A stretch of 64,000 bases of DNA from Paenalcaligenes suwonensis (GCF_011290505.1 NZ_JAANPV010000011.1:1-64000), one strand, 5' to 3'. Positions 1 to 7,811 are shown, counted from the first letter of the stretch. Numbers and translations are program-made. The notes: generated by a model from the sequence alone, not told the origin.

Positions 1-41
1 GAAAGAAAAAAGAAACGTGCAGTAACCACCGCCCTTCGTAA

Positions 42-410
42 GAGGGGCATCACATAGGCATAGATACTGTTTCTTGCTTCGGCAAGCGTAGTGGAATGCT
101 TTAGACAGCTTGAGTCGCGCCAAGCATGCCTATGTGATAAGAATCAACCGAGGCGAGATTGGAGTTTGCGGCAATCCTCGGCAAGTACCGCAAGTAGGTA
201 ATCCTCAGGCTAACCCTACCGTAACCCAGACCGCGTAAGTGTCTGGGGCTATCAAGTGAGTGCTGACAAGCGATAGCCAGCCTCTACGGTCCCCTGAAAA
301 GCTAGAAGGGGCGGAATAGACAAGATCGGGTAGCGCCGAGTGTGCGGGTGCCGAGCTGGAAGGTGTCTAAATCCCGCTTGCTTCGATCAGCACTCACTTG
401 ATGGCAAGCA
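42..410 (+). ncRNA. Candidate large structured RNA (family not recognised)
   Basis: Seen in the sequence: a 13-bp long-range helix (49-61 with 126-138) enclosing a stem-loop closed by a C(UUCG)G tetraloop (73-86); a helix 148-153 with 176-181 and an inner stem 158-161/172-175; stem-loop 194-198/215-219; a 7-bp stem 225-231/241-247; and a perfect 16-bp long-range helix 251-266 with 387-402, which extends through 248-250/403-405. A hairpin 291-295/307-311 lies inside the last. Helix 247-253/272-278 would compete with the 225-247 and 251-402 helices. The UUCG loop favours the + strand. The architecture resembles ornate phage-associated RNAs, but I do not recognise a named family. It could start left of the window. 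Confidence 0.5.
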
Positions 411-590
411 GTAAGCGCAGGCAAAGCGCCGTGATGTTGATGCGGATAATGATGCCGTGAGAGTCGGCACATCAAACAAGCGCTCGATGTTTAGGCCGCG
501 AATCGAGAAGCTGGAATTTGCAGCCAGCGCCATCAACCCATACCGGATATCGCTTTTCCGATGTCCCATATAAAACAACACCTTGCCACA

Positions 591-616
591 TGGTCCCTTC
601 ATCTATGAGGGGACCA
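591..616 (+). promoter_or_regulatory. Perfect 11-bp hairpin, possible terminator or operator
   Basis: Arms 591-601 and 606-616 pair around a four-base loop (one G-U). No U-run follows on the + strand, so it is not a standard intrinsic terminator. Just downstream, TAGATC (627-632) and GATCTA (639-644) form a further dyad, a possible repressor site for the early operon that starts at 781. Confidence 0.4.
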
Positions 617-696
617 AATACACATATAGATCAGCATAGATCTACTTAGAACCCTATCCCCACGATCTGTTGATAACGCTGGGGACACTCCCTTAA

Positions 697-743
697 CAGC
701 ACAGCCAGAGCCTCTATTACAGCGGCTCCGCACGGTGCTGGCT
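697..743 (+). promoter_or_regulatory. Structured leader of the early phage operon
   Basis: CAGCAC (697-702) pairs with GTGCTG (735-740), or alternatively AGCCAG (703-708) with CTGGCT (738-743), with GAGCC (708-712)/GGCTC (724-728) inside. The alternatives are mutually exclusive over part of their length. It ends about 35 bases before the ATG at 781, so it may act in the 5' leader of the operon. Function is not known. Confidence 0.35.
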
Positions 744-780
744 ATTTACTATCCAGCGCTGAGGCGCACTAGGAATCATC

Positions 781-987
781 ATGCACAAAACATTGATAAA
801 GCTGTACGTCGAAATGCCTGACGGGATGACTGTCGAGCATTACACGGATAAAGCGCCTGTTGAGCTGGCTAATGCTATGCAACGAATGCTTATGGATTGG
901 TCGCAGCACCAGACGCTACCAGCACAAACAGGCGCACATCAAAGAGCGGAAACCGTCCAAAAACAGGTGGGAGCATCCAATGCCTGA
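781..987 (+). CDS. Small hypothetical phage protein, 68 aa
   Basis: First open frame of the early operon after the structured leader. The ATG at 781 directly follows a noncoding stretch, and I see no strong ribosome site. The product is small and hydrophilic, with no signal peptide, membrane segment or motif that I recognise. Its end overlaps the start of the next gene (980) by eight bases, which suggests translational coupling and supports it being real. It probably belongs to the replication/recombination control genes upstream of recT. Function unknown. Confidence 0.55.
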   Translation: MHKTLIKLYVEMPDGMTVEHYTDKAPVELANAMQRMLMDWSQHQTLPAQTGAHQRAETVQKQVGASNA

Positions 988-1174
988 CAAATACAAAGCC
1001 CTGAGGGATCAGTTCGCTATTGCTGCTCTAACCAGTGGTGAGGCAGCAAGCTGGCGTGATAACGACTGGACTCCTCACAATGGAAAAACTGTCATCGAAA
1101 ACATGGCGCTGTGCGCTTACGACATAGCCGATGCCATGCTAAAGGCCAGAGGCGAAGGAGAATCTGGTGACTGA
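980..1174 (+). CDS. Small hypothetical phage protein, 64 aa
   Basis: The frame stays open upstream to an ATG at 860, but the ATG at 980 overlaps the end of the preceding gene by eight bases, which fits the spacing used throughout this operon, so I choose it. The product has W-x-x-N-D-W and a C-terminal helical segment (ENMALCAYDIADAMLKA) typical of small phage proteins of unknown role. No catalytic motif is seen. The end overlaps the next gene (GTG at 1167) by eight bases. Confidence 0.55.
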   Translation: MPDKYKALRDQFAIAALTSGEAASWRDNDWTPHNGKTVIENMALCAYDIADAMLKARGEGESGD

Positions 1175-1502
1175 ATCACAAAAAGAGCGTAAGGCCATAG
1201 ACGGTCTACGCGAGCGAATCTTAGATGCACTGGCCGGGAATACCCCGGCCGTTTTTATGGCTTGGAATCACTTAGACCCAGCCAAAAGCGTACCAGCAGA
1301 AGAAATCGCTGATCAGGTGATGCACGACCTTTACAAGAATGTGCCAAACCTTGATGCCACTTTGCTAACGGCCTTGTTTGACGATGGGGCGCGCATCAGG
1401 CTACGCGAAGAGGTGGAGAAATCCATAGGCGATGCAGCAGCCTGCACAGTTGGCCAGATGACGCAGCAGCGGCTAGACGAGGTGGCGTATGGATGCCGAT
1501 AG
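1167..1502 (+). CDS. Hypothetical phage protein, 111 aa
   Basis: Starts with GTG at 1167, preceded by a good GGCGAAGGAG ribosome site about six bases upstream, and overlaps the preceding gene by eight bases. The protein is acidic and mostly helical, with no transmembrane segment and no motif that I recognise. It overlaps the next frame (1489) by 14 bases. It is part of the coupled early operon leading to recT; function unknown. Confidence 0.6.
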   Translation: MTESQKERKAIDGLRERILDALAGNTPAVFMAWNHLDPAKSVPAEEIADQVMHDLYKNVPNLDATLLTALFDDGARIRLREEVEKSIGDAAACTVGQMTQQRLDEVAYGCR

Positions 1503-1701
1503 ATACCCCGATAGGTGGTGGCATGTGCCTGCTGCAGTTCTGGCTCTATTAGCCTGCGCTCTTATGCCAGCAGAACCGGAGCCAGAGCCAGAGCCCACAG
1601 ACAACCAGTATTGGGCTGAAACGCACTATGAGCGTGAGTATGCAGCCCTTCAAACCCACGAAAACGAATCTCTTCCATCACAAGGACACAGACATGAATG
1701 A
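1489..1701 (+). CDS. Small single-span membrane protein with PEPEPEP tract, 70 aa
   Basis: The ATG at 1489 overlaps the preceding gene. Residues about 10-27 form one hydrophobic segment rich in Ala and Leu, followed by a Pro-Glu repeat (PEPEPEPEP) and a hydrophilic tail. It could be a membrane-anchored or exported small phage protein. Its end overlaps the recT start at 1694 by eight bases, which again points to coupling. No known family is recognised, and coding status rests on the overlap pattern. Confidence 0.5.
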   Translation: MDADRYPDRWWHVPAAVLALLACALMPAEPEPEPEPTDNQYWAETHYEREYAALQTHENESLPSQGHRHE

Positions 1702-2458
1702 GTTAGCCACCACAGGCAAGCAGAGCTTTAGCCTTACCCCACAATCGTTAGATGAGGCAATGCGCTTCGCGGAAGTGTTGGCCAAGTCCAGCATCGTGCC
1801 AAAAGACTTCCAAGGTAACCCCGGCAACATCCTGGTTGCCGTGCAGTGGGGTATGGAGCTTGGTTTGCAGCCTATGCAAGCTATGCAGTCTATTGCTGTT
1901 ATTAACGGCCGCCCTGCATTGTGGGGCGATGCTGTGATTGGTCTGGTGCGTGGATCTCCATTGTGCGAGTACATCTACGAAACAGACGACGGTAGCACAG
2001 CCACTATCCGCGTTAAGCGTCGCGGTGAAGATGAGCAGATGCGCACGTTCAGCATGGACGATGCGAAGTCGGCGGGGCTGGCTGGTAAGCAAGGTCCATG
2101 GTCACAGTACCCCAAGCGTATGCGCCAGATGCGTGCGCGAGCCTTTGCGTTGCGTGACGTGTTCCCTGATGTGCTGCGCGGTATGCCGATTGCAGAAGAG
2201 GTCGAGGACACGCCAACAGAGAAGCACATGGGCCCAGCACAGCAAGTGCGGTCTACAGAGCAGGCTCAGCAAGCGTTGCCTCATTATCCGCAAGATGACC
2301 TGGTTAGCAATCTAAGTTCATGGCGTGACTACATCGAAGCAGGCCGTGCTACGCCAAAAGACATCATGGCGAAAGTCGAAAGCAAGTACCAACTATCAGA
2401 CGAGCAGCGAAAGCAGATCGAGGCTCTTGCAAACCCACAAACGGAGTTAGCCCAATGA
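1694..2458 (+). CDS. RecT-family single-strand annealing protein
   Basis: A 254-aa protein of the RecT family, which binds single-stranded DNA and anneals complementary strands during phage homologous recombination, working with a 5'-3' exonuclease. The family core is visible at about residues 20-170, including GMELGLQPMQAMQSIAVING and ALWGDA followed by RM-RQMRARAFALRDVFPDVL. The frame is open back to 1628, but the ATG at 1694 follows an AAGGA site and overlaps the previous gene by eight bases, so it is the better start. The C-terminal 70 residues are Gln-rich and variable, as in the family. The stop overlaps the exonuclease start at 2455 by four bases. Confidence 0.88.
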   Translation: MNELATTGKQSFSLTPQSLDEAMRFAEVLAKSSIVPKDFQGNPGNILVAVQWGMELGLQPMQAMQSIAVINGRPALWGDAVIGLVRGSPLCEYIYETDDGSTATIRVKRRGEDEQMRTFSMDDAKSAGLAGKQGPWSQYPKRMRQMRARAFALRDVFPDVLRGMPIAEEVEDTPTEKHMGPAQQVRSTEQAQQALPHYPQDDLVSNLSSWRDYIEAGRATPKDIMAKVESKYQLSDEQRKQIEALANPQTELAQ

Positions 2459-4029
2459 TCATCCATAACGTACTTCAAGGCACCGAAGAGTGGCATGCTC
2501 TGCGTGCCAATCACTACACCGCCAGCGAAACCCCTGTAATGATGGGTGCGTCTAGCAAGATGCGCCGTAACGAGCTGCTGCATCTGAAAGCAACTAGCTC
2601 TGAGCGTGAGTACAGCGACTGGGTGCAACGCAACCTGTTTGATAAGGGGCATCAGTACGAAGCTGAGGCGCGTGTAATTTTGGAGCGTCGTCTTGGTGAG
2701 GACCTATACCCAACGGTGGGCGTTGACGAAGAAACTGGACTGCTTGCTTCACTGGACGGCATCACCATGCTTGGTGACGTCATCTATGAACACAAGATGT
2801 GGAACGAAGAACTGGCCGAGGCGGTGCGTTCTGGTGATTTGCCGCCAGAGTATTACTGGCAGCTAGAGCAGCAGTTATTAGTCTCCAAGGCTGAACGCGC
2901 TTTGTTCGTAGTGTCTGATGGCACAGAAGACAACTTCGCCATGATGGAGTACCTACCGGTTGCTGGTAGAGCAGAGCAGATAATTGCTGGCTGGAAACAG
3001 TTTAGTGAGGATCTGACCAACTATCAGGTCGTAGAGCAAAAGCCGGAAGCCGTAGGCCGCACACCAGATAACCTACCAGCCCTGCGCATCGAGGTAAGCG
3101 GCGAGGTTACCGCAAGCAACCTGACGGAGTTTAAGGCTCACGCTATTGATGTGATCAAAAGCATCAACCGCAAGTTGGAAACTGATCAGGATTTTGCAGA
3201 TGCTGAGAAAGCGGTCAAGTGGTGCAAGGAAGCAGAAGACCGCATTGAGGCTGCCAAGTCTCACGCACTTAGCCAGACAGCTTCTATTGATGAGCTTTTC
3301 AGAACCTTGGGCGATATCAGTACAGAGCTTCGGTCTACACGCCTTGAGCTTGATCGTTTGGTTAAGGCTGAGAAAGAAAACATCCGTAACGATATCCGCA
3401 CTAAGGCAGAGAGCGCCTTTACAGCACACATCCAAGCCCTGAATAAGCGTCTCGGAGAGGTTCGTTTGCCGCGCGTAGATTGCAACGTGGCACTGGCTAT
3501 GAAGGGCAAGCGCACGGTGGCAACGCTACAGGATGCTGCCGATACCGAGTTGGCGCGCGCAAAGATCGAAGCCAACGAGTTGGCAGACGACATACAAGGC
3601 AAGCTGGCTTGGTTCAACGATAACGTGACAGAGCCACATCAAGCTCTGTTCCGTGATCTGGCTGACCTAGTAACGATGCCGGCTAACCACTTTGAAGCGA
3701 CAGTCGTTGCGCGGGTATCAAAGCATCAAAAGGATGAAGAAGAGCGCCTTGAGAAAGAGCGTGAACGCATCCGCCAAGAAGAAGCTGCAAAGCTGAAACA
3801 GGTAGAGCCAGTGCAAGCCATTGCCCAGCCAGTAGCGCAGGCGGCCCAGCAACCCGTAGCCAAGCAGACCCCCGCGCAACCGCAGCCAGTCAATCAAATG
3901 CGCCCAAGCGACCGCCAGATAGTAGATGCCCTGGCATTAGCTTTCCGCGTGCATGACAGCAAGGTTATTGAATGGTTGCTGGACATGGACCTACAAGCCC
4001 TTAGCGAAGGCCTAGCTGTAGAAATGTAA
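2455..4029 (+). CDS. YqaJ/lambda-type recombination exonuclease with long C-terminal coiled coil
   Basis: The N-terminal about 190 residues match the YqaJ viral recombinase (lambda exonuclease) fold: TASE near residue 22, KGHQYEAEAR at 64-73, the catalytic Asp in SLDG (D101), the E-x-K of YEHK (E112, K114) and the Gln helix YYWQLEQQLL. It should resect 5' ends to make single strands for the RecT partner, with which it overlaps by four bases. At 524 aa it is much longer than lambda exonuclease (226 aa). Residues about 240-450 are predicted coiled coil, followed by a Gln/Pro/Ala-rich linker and a short C-terminal domain. The extra part may be a fused accessory domain; its role is unknown. Confidence 0.85.
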   Translation: MIIHNVLQGTEEWHALRANHYTASETPVMMGASSKMRRNELLHLKATSSEREYSDWVQRNLFDKGHQYEAEARVILERRLGEDLYPTVGVDEETGLLASLDGITMLGDVIYEHKMWNEELAEAVRSGDLPPEYYWQLEQQLLVSKAERALFVVSDGTEDNFAMMEYLPVAGRAEQIIAGWKQFSEDLTNYQVVEQKPEAVGRTPDNLPALRIEVSGEVTASNLTEFKAHAIDVIKSINRKLETDQDFADAEKAVKWCKEAEDRIEAAKSHALSQTASIDELFRTLGDISTELRSTRLELDRLVKAEKENIRNDIRTKAESAFTAHIQALNKRLGEVRLPRVDCNVALAMKGKRTVATLQDAADTELARAKIEANELADDIQGKLAWFNDNVTEPHQALFRDLADLVTMPANHFEATVVARVSKHQKDEEERLEKERERIRQEEAAKLKQVEPVQAIAQPVAQAAQQPVAKQTPAQPQPVNQMRPSDRQIVDALALAFRVHDSKVIEWLLDMDLQALSEGLAVEM

Positions 4030-4103
4030 ACGGCTAAGCAGGCAACCACAACCACCTTGCCACAGCCTGCTTATCCCCCTCATTTGATCCGGAGAAAATT
4101 AAC

Positions 4104-4634
4104 ATGCAATCCCTGTTTGAGCTTATAGAGCAGACTGCAAAGCTGTCTCACATTAACGTCCGTAGCGAGACTCATGGTGGTGAAACAGTGGTTGGTGCTG
4201 ACCTAAAGATTGTTTTTGTAGAGAGCAGCGGCATCTTGTCAGAGTTTCACCCGCGACTACGTTTTGCCTTTTATATGAAAGACGAAAACCCACAACAGGC
4301 TAGTCTCGAAGGTCAGGAGCCAGAGCCTAGCATACGTGTATTTGGCGGCTTAATTAAAGGGTTTGATATTGAGTATGACTTGAAAGGAGCTGAGGTTGTA
4401 ATCAAGTATGGCCTTGGCGGTTCCTCAGATATTCATCTAGAGACCACGAATATCAACGGCTTTAAGGCGGGCTTATTAGAAGGCGGTAGTGTGTCAATGT
4501 CCTTCGTTATCAAATGCAACCCCACAAGTGACCAGGTATCGAAGTTGACTGAACTGCTCGGTAATGAAATCACTATCAGTGTGAAACCAGCCGAAGAAAA
4601 GCAGGGCAGTTTGGGACTACCGATTGAGGGCTAG
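4104..4634 (+). CDS. Hypothetical phage protein, 176 aa
   Basis: It follows the exonuclease after a 74-base gap and has a GGAG site before the ATG at 4104. The product is soluble, beta-rich and acidic, with no signal peptide and no motif that I recognise. The position just after recT/exonuclease suggests a recombination or replication accessory protein, but nothing in the sequence proves it. It is followed three bases later by a 23-codon basic frame. Confidence 0.7.
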   Translation: MQSLFELIEQTAKLSHINVRSETHGGETVVGADLKIVFVESSGILSEFHPRLRFAFYMKDENPQQASLEGQEPEPSIRVFGGLIKGFDIEYDLKGAEVVIKYGLGGSSDIHLETTNINGFKAGLLEGGSVSMSFVIKCNPTSDQVSKLTELLGNEITISVKPAEEKQGSLGLPIEG

Positions 4635-4636
4635 CT

Positions 4637-4708
4637 ATGAGCAAACGTTCTCGTCAGAAAAAACAAAAGCCCGGTCGTGACTATCCATGGCCGGGGCAGG
4701 AAAACTAG
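4637..4708 (+). CDS. Very small basic peptide, 23 aa
   Basis: ATG at 4637, two bases after the stop of the previous gene, ending at TAG 4706-4708. The N-terminal half is strongly basic (MSKRSRQKKQK) and the C-terminal half is Pro/Trp containing (DYPWPGQEN). It may be translated by coupling. Small basic peptides of this type occur in phage early operons, but the frame is short enough to occur by chance. Confidence 0.35.
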   Translation: MSKRSRQKKQKPGRDYPWPGQEN

Positions 4709-4710
4709 AA

Positions 4711-5391
4711 TCATTGTTTTGTATTATATTTATCTTTGTATTTTTTCAGAATTACACGAATTTCGTTCGCATATGTATTTGGTATAAAACGATGATCTGT
4801 ACTTCTTTTAAATGATTCTAAATGCATTTTTATAGAGCTAAGATCGAGTAAGATTTGACCAATTGGTTTTAGGTTTTCATTATATGGTGGTTCGTGTATT
4901 GGGATTTTTTTTAAATAAATTTCGCAAACTTCTATCACCTCTAATGCACCCTTTGCATAGAAAAAGTCTTTAGGGTTAAAGTGAGTATCTAGACATTTAA
5001 TTGTTTCATAGATATGCTCGCATAGCTCTATAGAGGAGTTTCTTTTTTTTTCTATTAACTCTTCTTGGAGATGGAACTGTTTCTTTACCTGATAGTTTGC
5101 AATTATTGTGGCTGCTATGATTGCTAAAACAGATCCTATCGCCTGAACCCATGCGGCTAATTGGCCTCGATCCTTAATCGGGTATGAGTAATAGAGATCA
5201 ATCAACCACCAGCTAAGTATTGCTGCTACGACTGCTGCTGTTAGATTGGTTAATGGTTGGCGTCTCCAGTCTTTTAGAGTTCTGACGGATGCCTCTCGTA
5301 GTGCTACTAACTCTGATCTCATGTTTCTCCATAAAACACAAGCGTGCAGACAGGCGCGAGTAAAGCCTTTTCTGCGTTTTCTATTTCCCAT
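4711..5391 (-). CDS. A+T-rich membrane protein of unknown function (possible phage cargo gene)
   Basis: On the strand opposite to the rest of the element and visibly richer in A+T than its neighbours. The frame extends to a GTG at 5415, but the ATG at 5391 is preceded by GGAGG four bases away, so I choose it (226 aa). After a basic N-terminus there are two hydrophobic segments (about residues 48-66 and 76-98), then a charged helical tail of about 120 residues that would be cytoplasmic. No family recognised. Opposite strand, base composition and two-helix topology resemble phage accessory genes such as superinfection-exclusion or defence genes; that is inference only. Confidence 0.65.
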   Translation of the reverse strand: MGNRKRRKGFTRACLHACVLWRNMRSELVALREASVRTLKDWRRQPLTNLTAAVVAAILSWWLIDLYYSYPIKDRGQLAAWVQAIGSVLAIIAATIIANYQVKKQFHLQEELIEKKRNSSIELCEHIYETIKCLDTHFNPKDFFYAKGALEVIEVCEIYLKKIPIHEPPYNENLKPIGQILLDLSSIKMHLESFKRSTDHRFIPNTYANEIRVILKKYKDKYNTKQ

Positions 5392-5495
5392 ATCCCCTCC
5401 ATCCCATAGACGCACCTAGTTTAGCTTAGTGCGTTTCTTTTTGCGCCCCAACACTACGCAATAGCACTCGCTGTTGCTTTCTCTTAGAGATTCCC

Positions 5496-7154
5496 ATGCT
5501 GACACCCCAATTGTTGTTACCGGTTCATCACGAGCTGGTTGTAGACCTGTTTGCCGGTGGCGGTGGTGCCAGTACCGGTATTGAACAAGCCATAGGTCGC
5601 GCAGTAGATATTGCCGTCAACCACGATCCCGAAGCCATCGCACTGCACGAAGTGAACCACCCACAAACGCAGCACCTAGTAAGTGATGTTTTTGAGATCA
5701 ATCCGCTTATGGCTACACGCGGCAGGCCTGTTGGATTGCTATGGGCAAGCCCTGACTGTAAGCATTTCAGTAAAGCTAAAGGTGGCAAGCCAGTATCAAA
5801 GCGCATACGTGGCCTTGCATGGGTGGTAGTGAAGTGGGCAAAGGCTGTGCGCCCCCGTGTGATTATTCTGGAGAACGTGGAAGAGTTTCAGACGTGGGGG
5901 CCGCTCACTGATGACGGTATGCCTTGCCCAGAGCGTAAGGGGCAAACGTTCCAGCTTTGGAAAGAGCAGCTGCGCCAACTTGGGTACCGCCTCGAATACA
6001 AGGAACTACGCGCCAGCGACTACGGCACGCCTACAATCCGCAAACGCTTCTTTATGGTGGCTAGGTGTGATGGCCTGCCTATCGTATGGCCTGAGCAAAC
6101 CCATTACCAAAAACCAGAGAAGGGGCAAAAGAAATGGCTACCAGTATCCGACATCATTGACTGGTCTATACCCTGCCCGTCCATATTTGAACGCAAGCGC
6201 CCCCTTGCTGACGCTACCTGCCGGCGTATAGCTAAAGGCATCATGCGCTACGTAGTGGAATCAGCAAACCCGTTTATTGTGAGCATTGCAAACTGGTCTG
6301 GTGAAAGCATCCGTCCAGTAGACGAGCCGTTATCCACGGTTACCGCTAACCCAAAGGGTGGCCACCACGCCATCGTGGTACCAACGCTAATCCAAACCGG
6401 CTACGGTGAACGCCCCGGACAAGCGCCACGGGTACCAGGTCTAGATAAGCCGCTCGGCACTGTCGTTGGCTCACAAAAGCACGCGCTTGTGATGGCGTTC
6501 ATGGCAAAGCATTACACCGGCGTAGTTGGCAGCGACCTCAACGACCCGCTAGGTACCGTGACTAGCGTTGACCACCACAGCCTTGTGACCGCAAACCTTG
6601 TGCATCTTGGTCACGGTGAAGGCAAGTGCGGTACTAAGCGTTTCAGCCACGGCATACGAGACATTGAGCAGCCGCTCAATACCGTAACGGCTAGTGGTGC
6701 ACCTGCAGCTTTAGTTACTAGCCACTTGCTGCAACTGCGTAATAACCAGTTTGGCCAAAGCGTGGATGAACCCATGCCAACGCTTACAGCCGGCGGCACC
6801 CACGTTGGTGAAGTGCGCTCTTTCTTGGTCAAATATTACGGCAACGATCAAGACGGCCAAAGCCTGAATGAGCCACTGCACACAGTCCCAACACGCGACC
6901 GCTTCGGCCTCGTTACTGTCCACGGCATCGACTACCAGATCGTTGATATCGGTCTACGCATGCTGTCCCCACGCGAGCTGTACCGCGCCCAAGGCTTCCC
7001 CGAAAGCTACATCATCGACCGCAAGCTAGACGGTTCACCACTAACCAAGACAGCCCAAGTACGCATGTGCGGCAACAGCGTATGCCCACCTCTCGCGCAC
7101 GCGCTCGTTCAAGCCAACTACTCAGAACAACAAGCCATGCGCATGCAGGCATAG
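5496..7154 (+). CDS. C5-cytosine DNA methyltransferase with repeat-containing recognition region
   Basis: Transfers methyl from S-adenosylmethionine to C5 of cytosine in a specific DNA site. Motif I DLFAGGGGAS (17-26), motif IV SPDCKHFS with catalytic Cys88 (the usual Pro-Cys-Gln is changed to Asp-Cys-Lys), motif VI ENVEE (126-130), motif VIII TPTIRKRFF (178-186) and a C-terminal motif X-like MCGNSVCPP (524-532) are all present. Between VIII and the end are six imperfect repeats of the type D/N-x-P-L-x-T-V-T at residues 276, 317, 349, 391, 424 and 458, probably forming the target-recognition part. The protein is 552 aa. No restriction endonuclease is adjacent, so it is an orphan methylase, probably protecting or regulating phage DNA. 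Confidence 0.9.
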   Translation: MLTPQLLLPVHHELVVDLFAGGGGASTGIEQAIGRAVDIAVNHDPEAIALHEVNHPQTQHLVSDVFEINPLMATRGRPVGLLWASPDCKHFSKAKGGKPVSKRIRGLAWVVVKWAKAVRPRVIILENVEEFQTWGPLTDDGMPCPERKGQTFQLWKEQLRQLGYRLEYKELRASDYGTPTIRKRFFMVARCDGLPIVWPEQTHYQKPEKGQKKWLPVSDIIDWSIPCPSIFERKRPLADATCRRIAKGIMRYVVESANPFIVSIANWSGESIRPVDEPLSTVTANPKGGHHAIVVPTLIQTGYGERPGQAPRVPGLDKPLGTVVGSQKHALVMAFMAKHYTGVVGSDLNDPLGTVTSVDHHSLVTANLVHLGHGEGKCGTKRFSHGIRDIEQPLNTVTASGAPAALVTSHLLQLRNNQFGQSVDEPMPTLTAGGTHVGEVRSFLVKYYGNDQDGQSLNEPLHTVPTRDRFGLVTVHGIDYQIVDIGLRMLSPRELYRAQGFPESYIIDRKLDGSPLTKTAQVRMCGNSVCPPLAHALVQANYSEQQAMRMQA

Positions 7155-7165
7155 GAGCTATTTAC

Positions 7166-7240
7166 ATGACAGCTATACAAAACATGGCGACTCAACTCAT
7201 GAGCCTACACAGCAAACCCGACCGTAAGAACAGTGTTTAA
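7166..7240 (+). CDS. Very small peptide after the methyltransferase, 24 aa
   Basis: The ATG at 7166 lies 11 bases after the methyltransferase stop and has an AGGAG site nine bases upstream; it ends at TAA 7238-7240. The peptide MTAIQNMATQLMSLHSKPDR... is amphipathic at the N-terminus. The good ribosome site argues for translation; the short length argues for caution. No function assigned. Confidence 0.35.
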   Translation: MTAIQNMATQLMSLHSKPDRKNSV

Positions 7241-7260
7241 TGTGTTGAGGAAAATTATGC

Positions 7261-7671
7261 TTAGGGTTCCTCTGAAGCGTTAGACTCACTATAAAAGTCT
7301 CTAAATCCTCTGAATTTGTATATCCTTTTAGATACTTTTGTTCCTGATCCAGACAGGCCAAAATTGAGGCTGTTTTCAGAGGCCTCTAAACCAACCCCTC
7401 CTTTAGCAGAAACATCATAATATTCTTCAATATCTACCTCTTCAGCTACTTGGATTCTTTCGGCGATGGCCAATTCTTGTGCAACCTTGGCTCGATCTTT
7501 AGTCATTTCCATTTCGATTCCTTGCCTCATGGCTAGTTCTTTTAAATCGTCTATGGTTTTTCTTTCTAGGTCACCTTTTGTTGGCGTTGATCCTGCAACA
7601 TAATCTGCCAGCGTGTTTAATAAACCAAGAGGGGTTGACATGAAAGCTGCTTTGATGAGTTTTTCTTTCAT
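7261..7671 (-). CDS. Hypothetical A+T-rich protein, 136 aa (possible cargo gene)
   Basis: Second opposite-strand, A+T-rich gene next to the methyltransferase. It starts at ATG 7671; the stop at 7261 is 20 bases from the end of the small + strand frame. The sequence has an Ala/Leu-rich start, a charged helix with Glu/Lys/Arg at about 33-80, and a Gly/Ser-rich part (SAKGGVGLEASE, FGLSGSGTKVSK) followed by an aromatic-basic end. No family recognised. It could be a phage accessory or defence gene; only its position and base composition suggest this. Confidence 0.55.
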   Translation of the reverse strand: MKEKLIKAAFMSTPLGLLNTLADYVAGSTPTKGDLERKTIDDLKELAMRQGIEMEMTKDRAKVAQELAIAERIQVAEEVDIEEYYDVSAKGGVGLEASENSLNFGLSGSGTKVSKRIYKFRGFRDFYSESNASEEP

Positions 7672-7789
7672 TCTGTTTTTCTAGTTGGTTGTTGATATGG
7701 GAATAGTAGCTGATATTGTCTATAGATAAGCGTGTATTTTAATCAAACCACAGATCTTGAGTGGCAGTAATTACAGATGCTGATCGATA

Positions 7790-7811
7790 CCCCGCAGTTG
7801 CGGGGTTTTTT
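7790..7811 (+). terminator. Intrinsic terminator before the excisionase gene
   Basis: CCCCGC (7790-7795), loop AGTT, GCGGGG (7800-7805) followed by six T. It ends 13 bases before the start of the helix-turn-helix gene, so it insulates int/xis from upstream + strand transcription, or ends a short transcript from the 7680-7790 gap. Confidence 0.8.

Larger units (their letters stand above)
1..780. other. Noncoding, highly structured region at the left edge
   Basis: No convincing gene is seen here. A 71-codon open frame on the minus strand (387-602) runs through the inverted repeats and resembles nothing. The stretch is dense in perfect inverted repeats: 49-61 with 126-138, 225-231 with 241-247, 251-266 with 387-402, 591-601 with 606-616, and a nested set at 697-743. 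They are described separately below. The first early gene of the element starts at 781. Confidence 0.7.

Noticed and set aside
42-410. Group I or group II intron, HEARO or GOLLD RNA
   Set aside because: I looked for intron catalytic core elements (domain V of group II, R/S pairing of group I) and do not see them; I cannot confirm any Rfam family from memory, so no name is given.
387-602. 71-codon open frame on the minus strand in the left noncoding region
   Set aside because: It lies across the strong inverted repeats, has no ribosome site, and its composition (many Ser, Arg and Leu with no pattern) is not protein-like.
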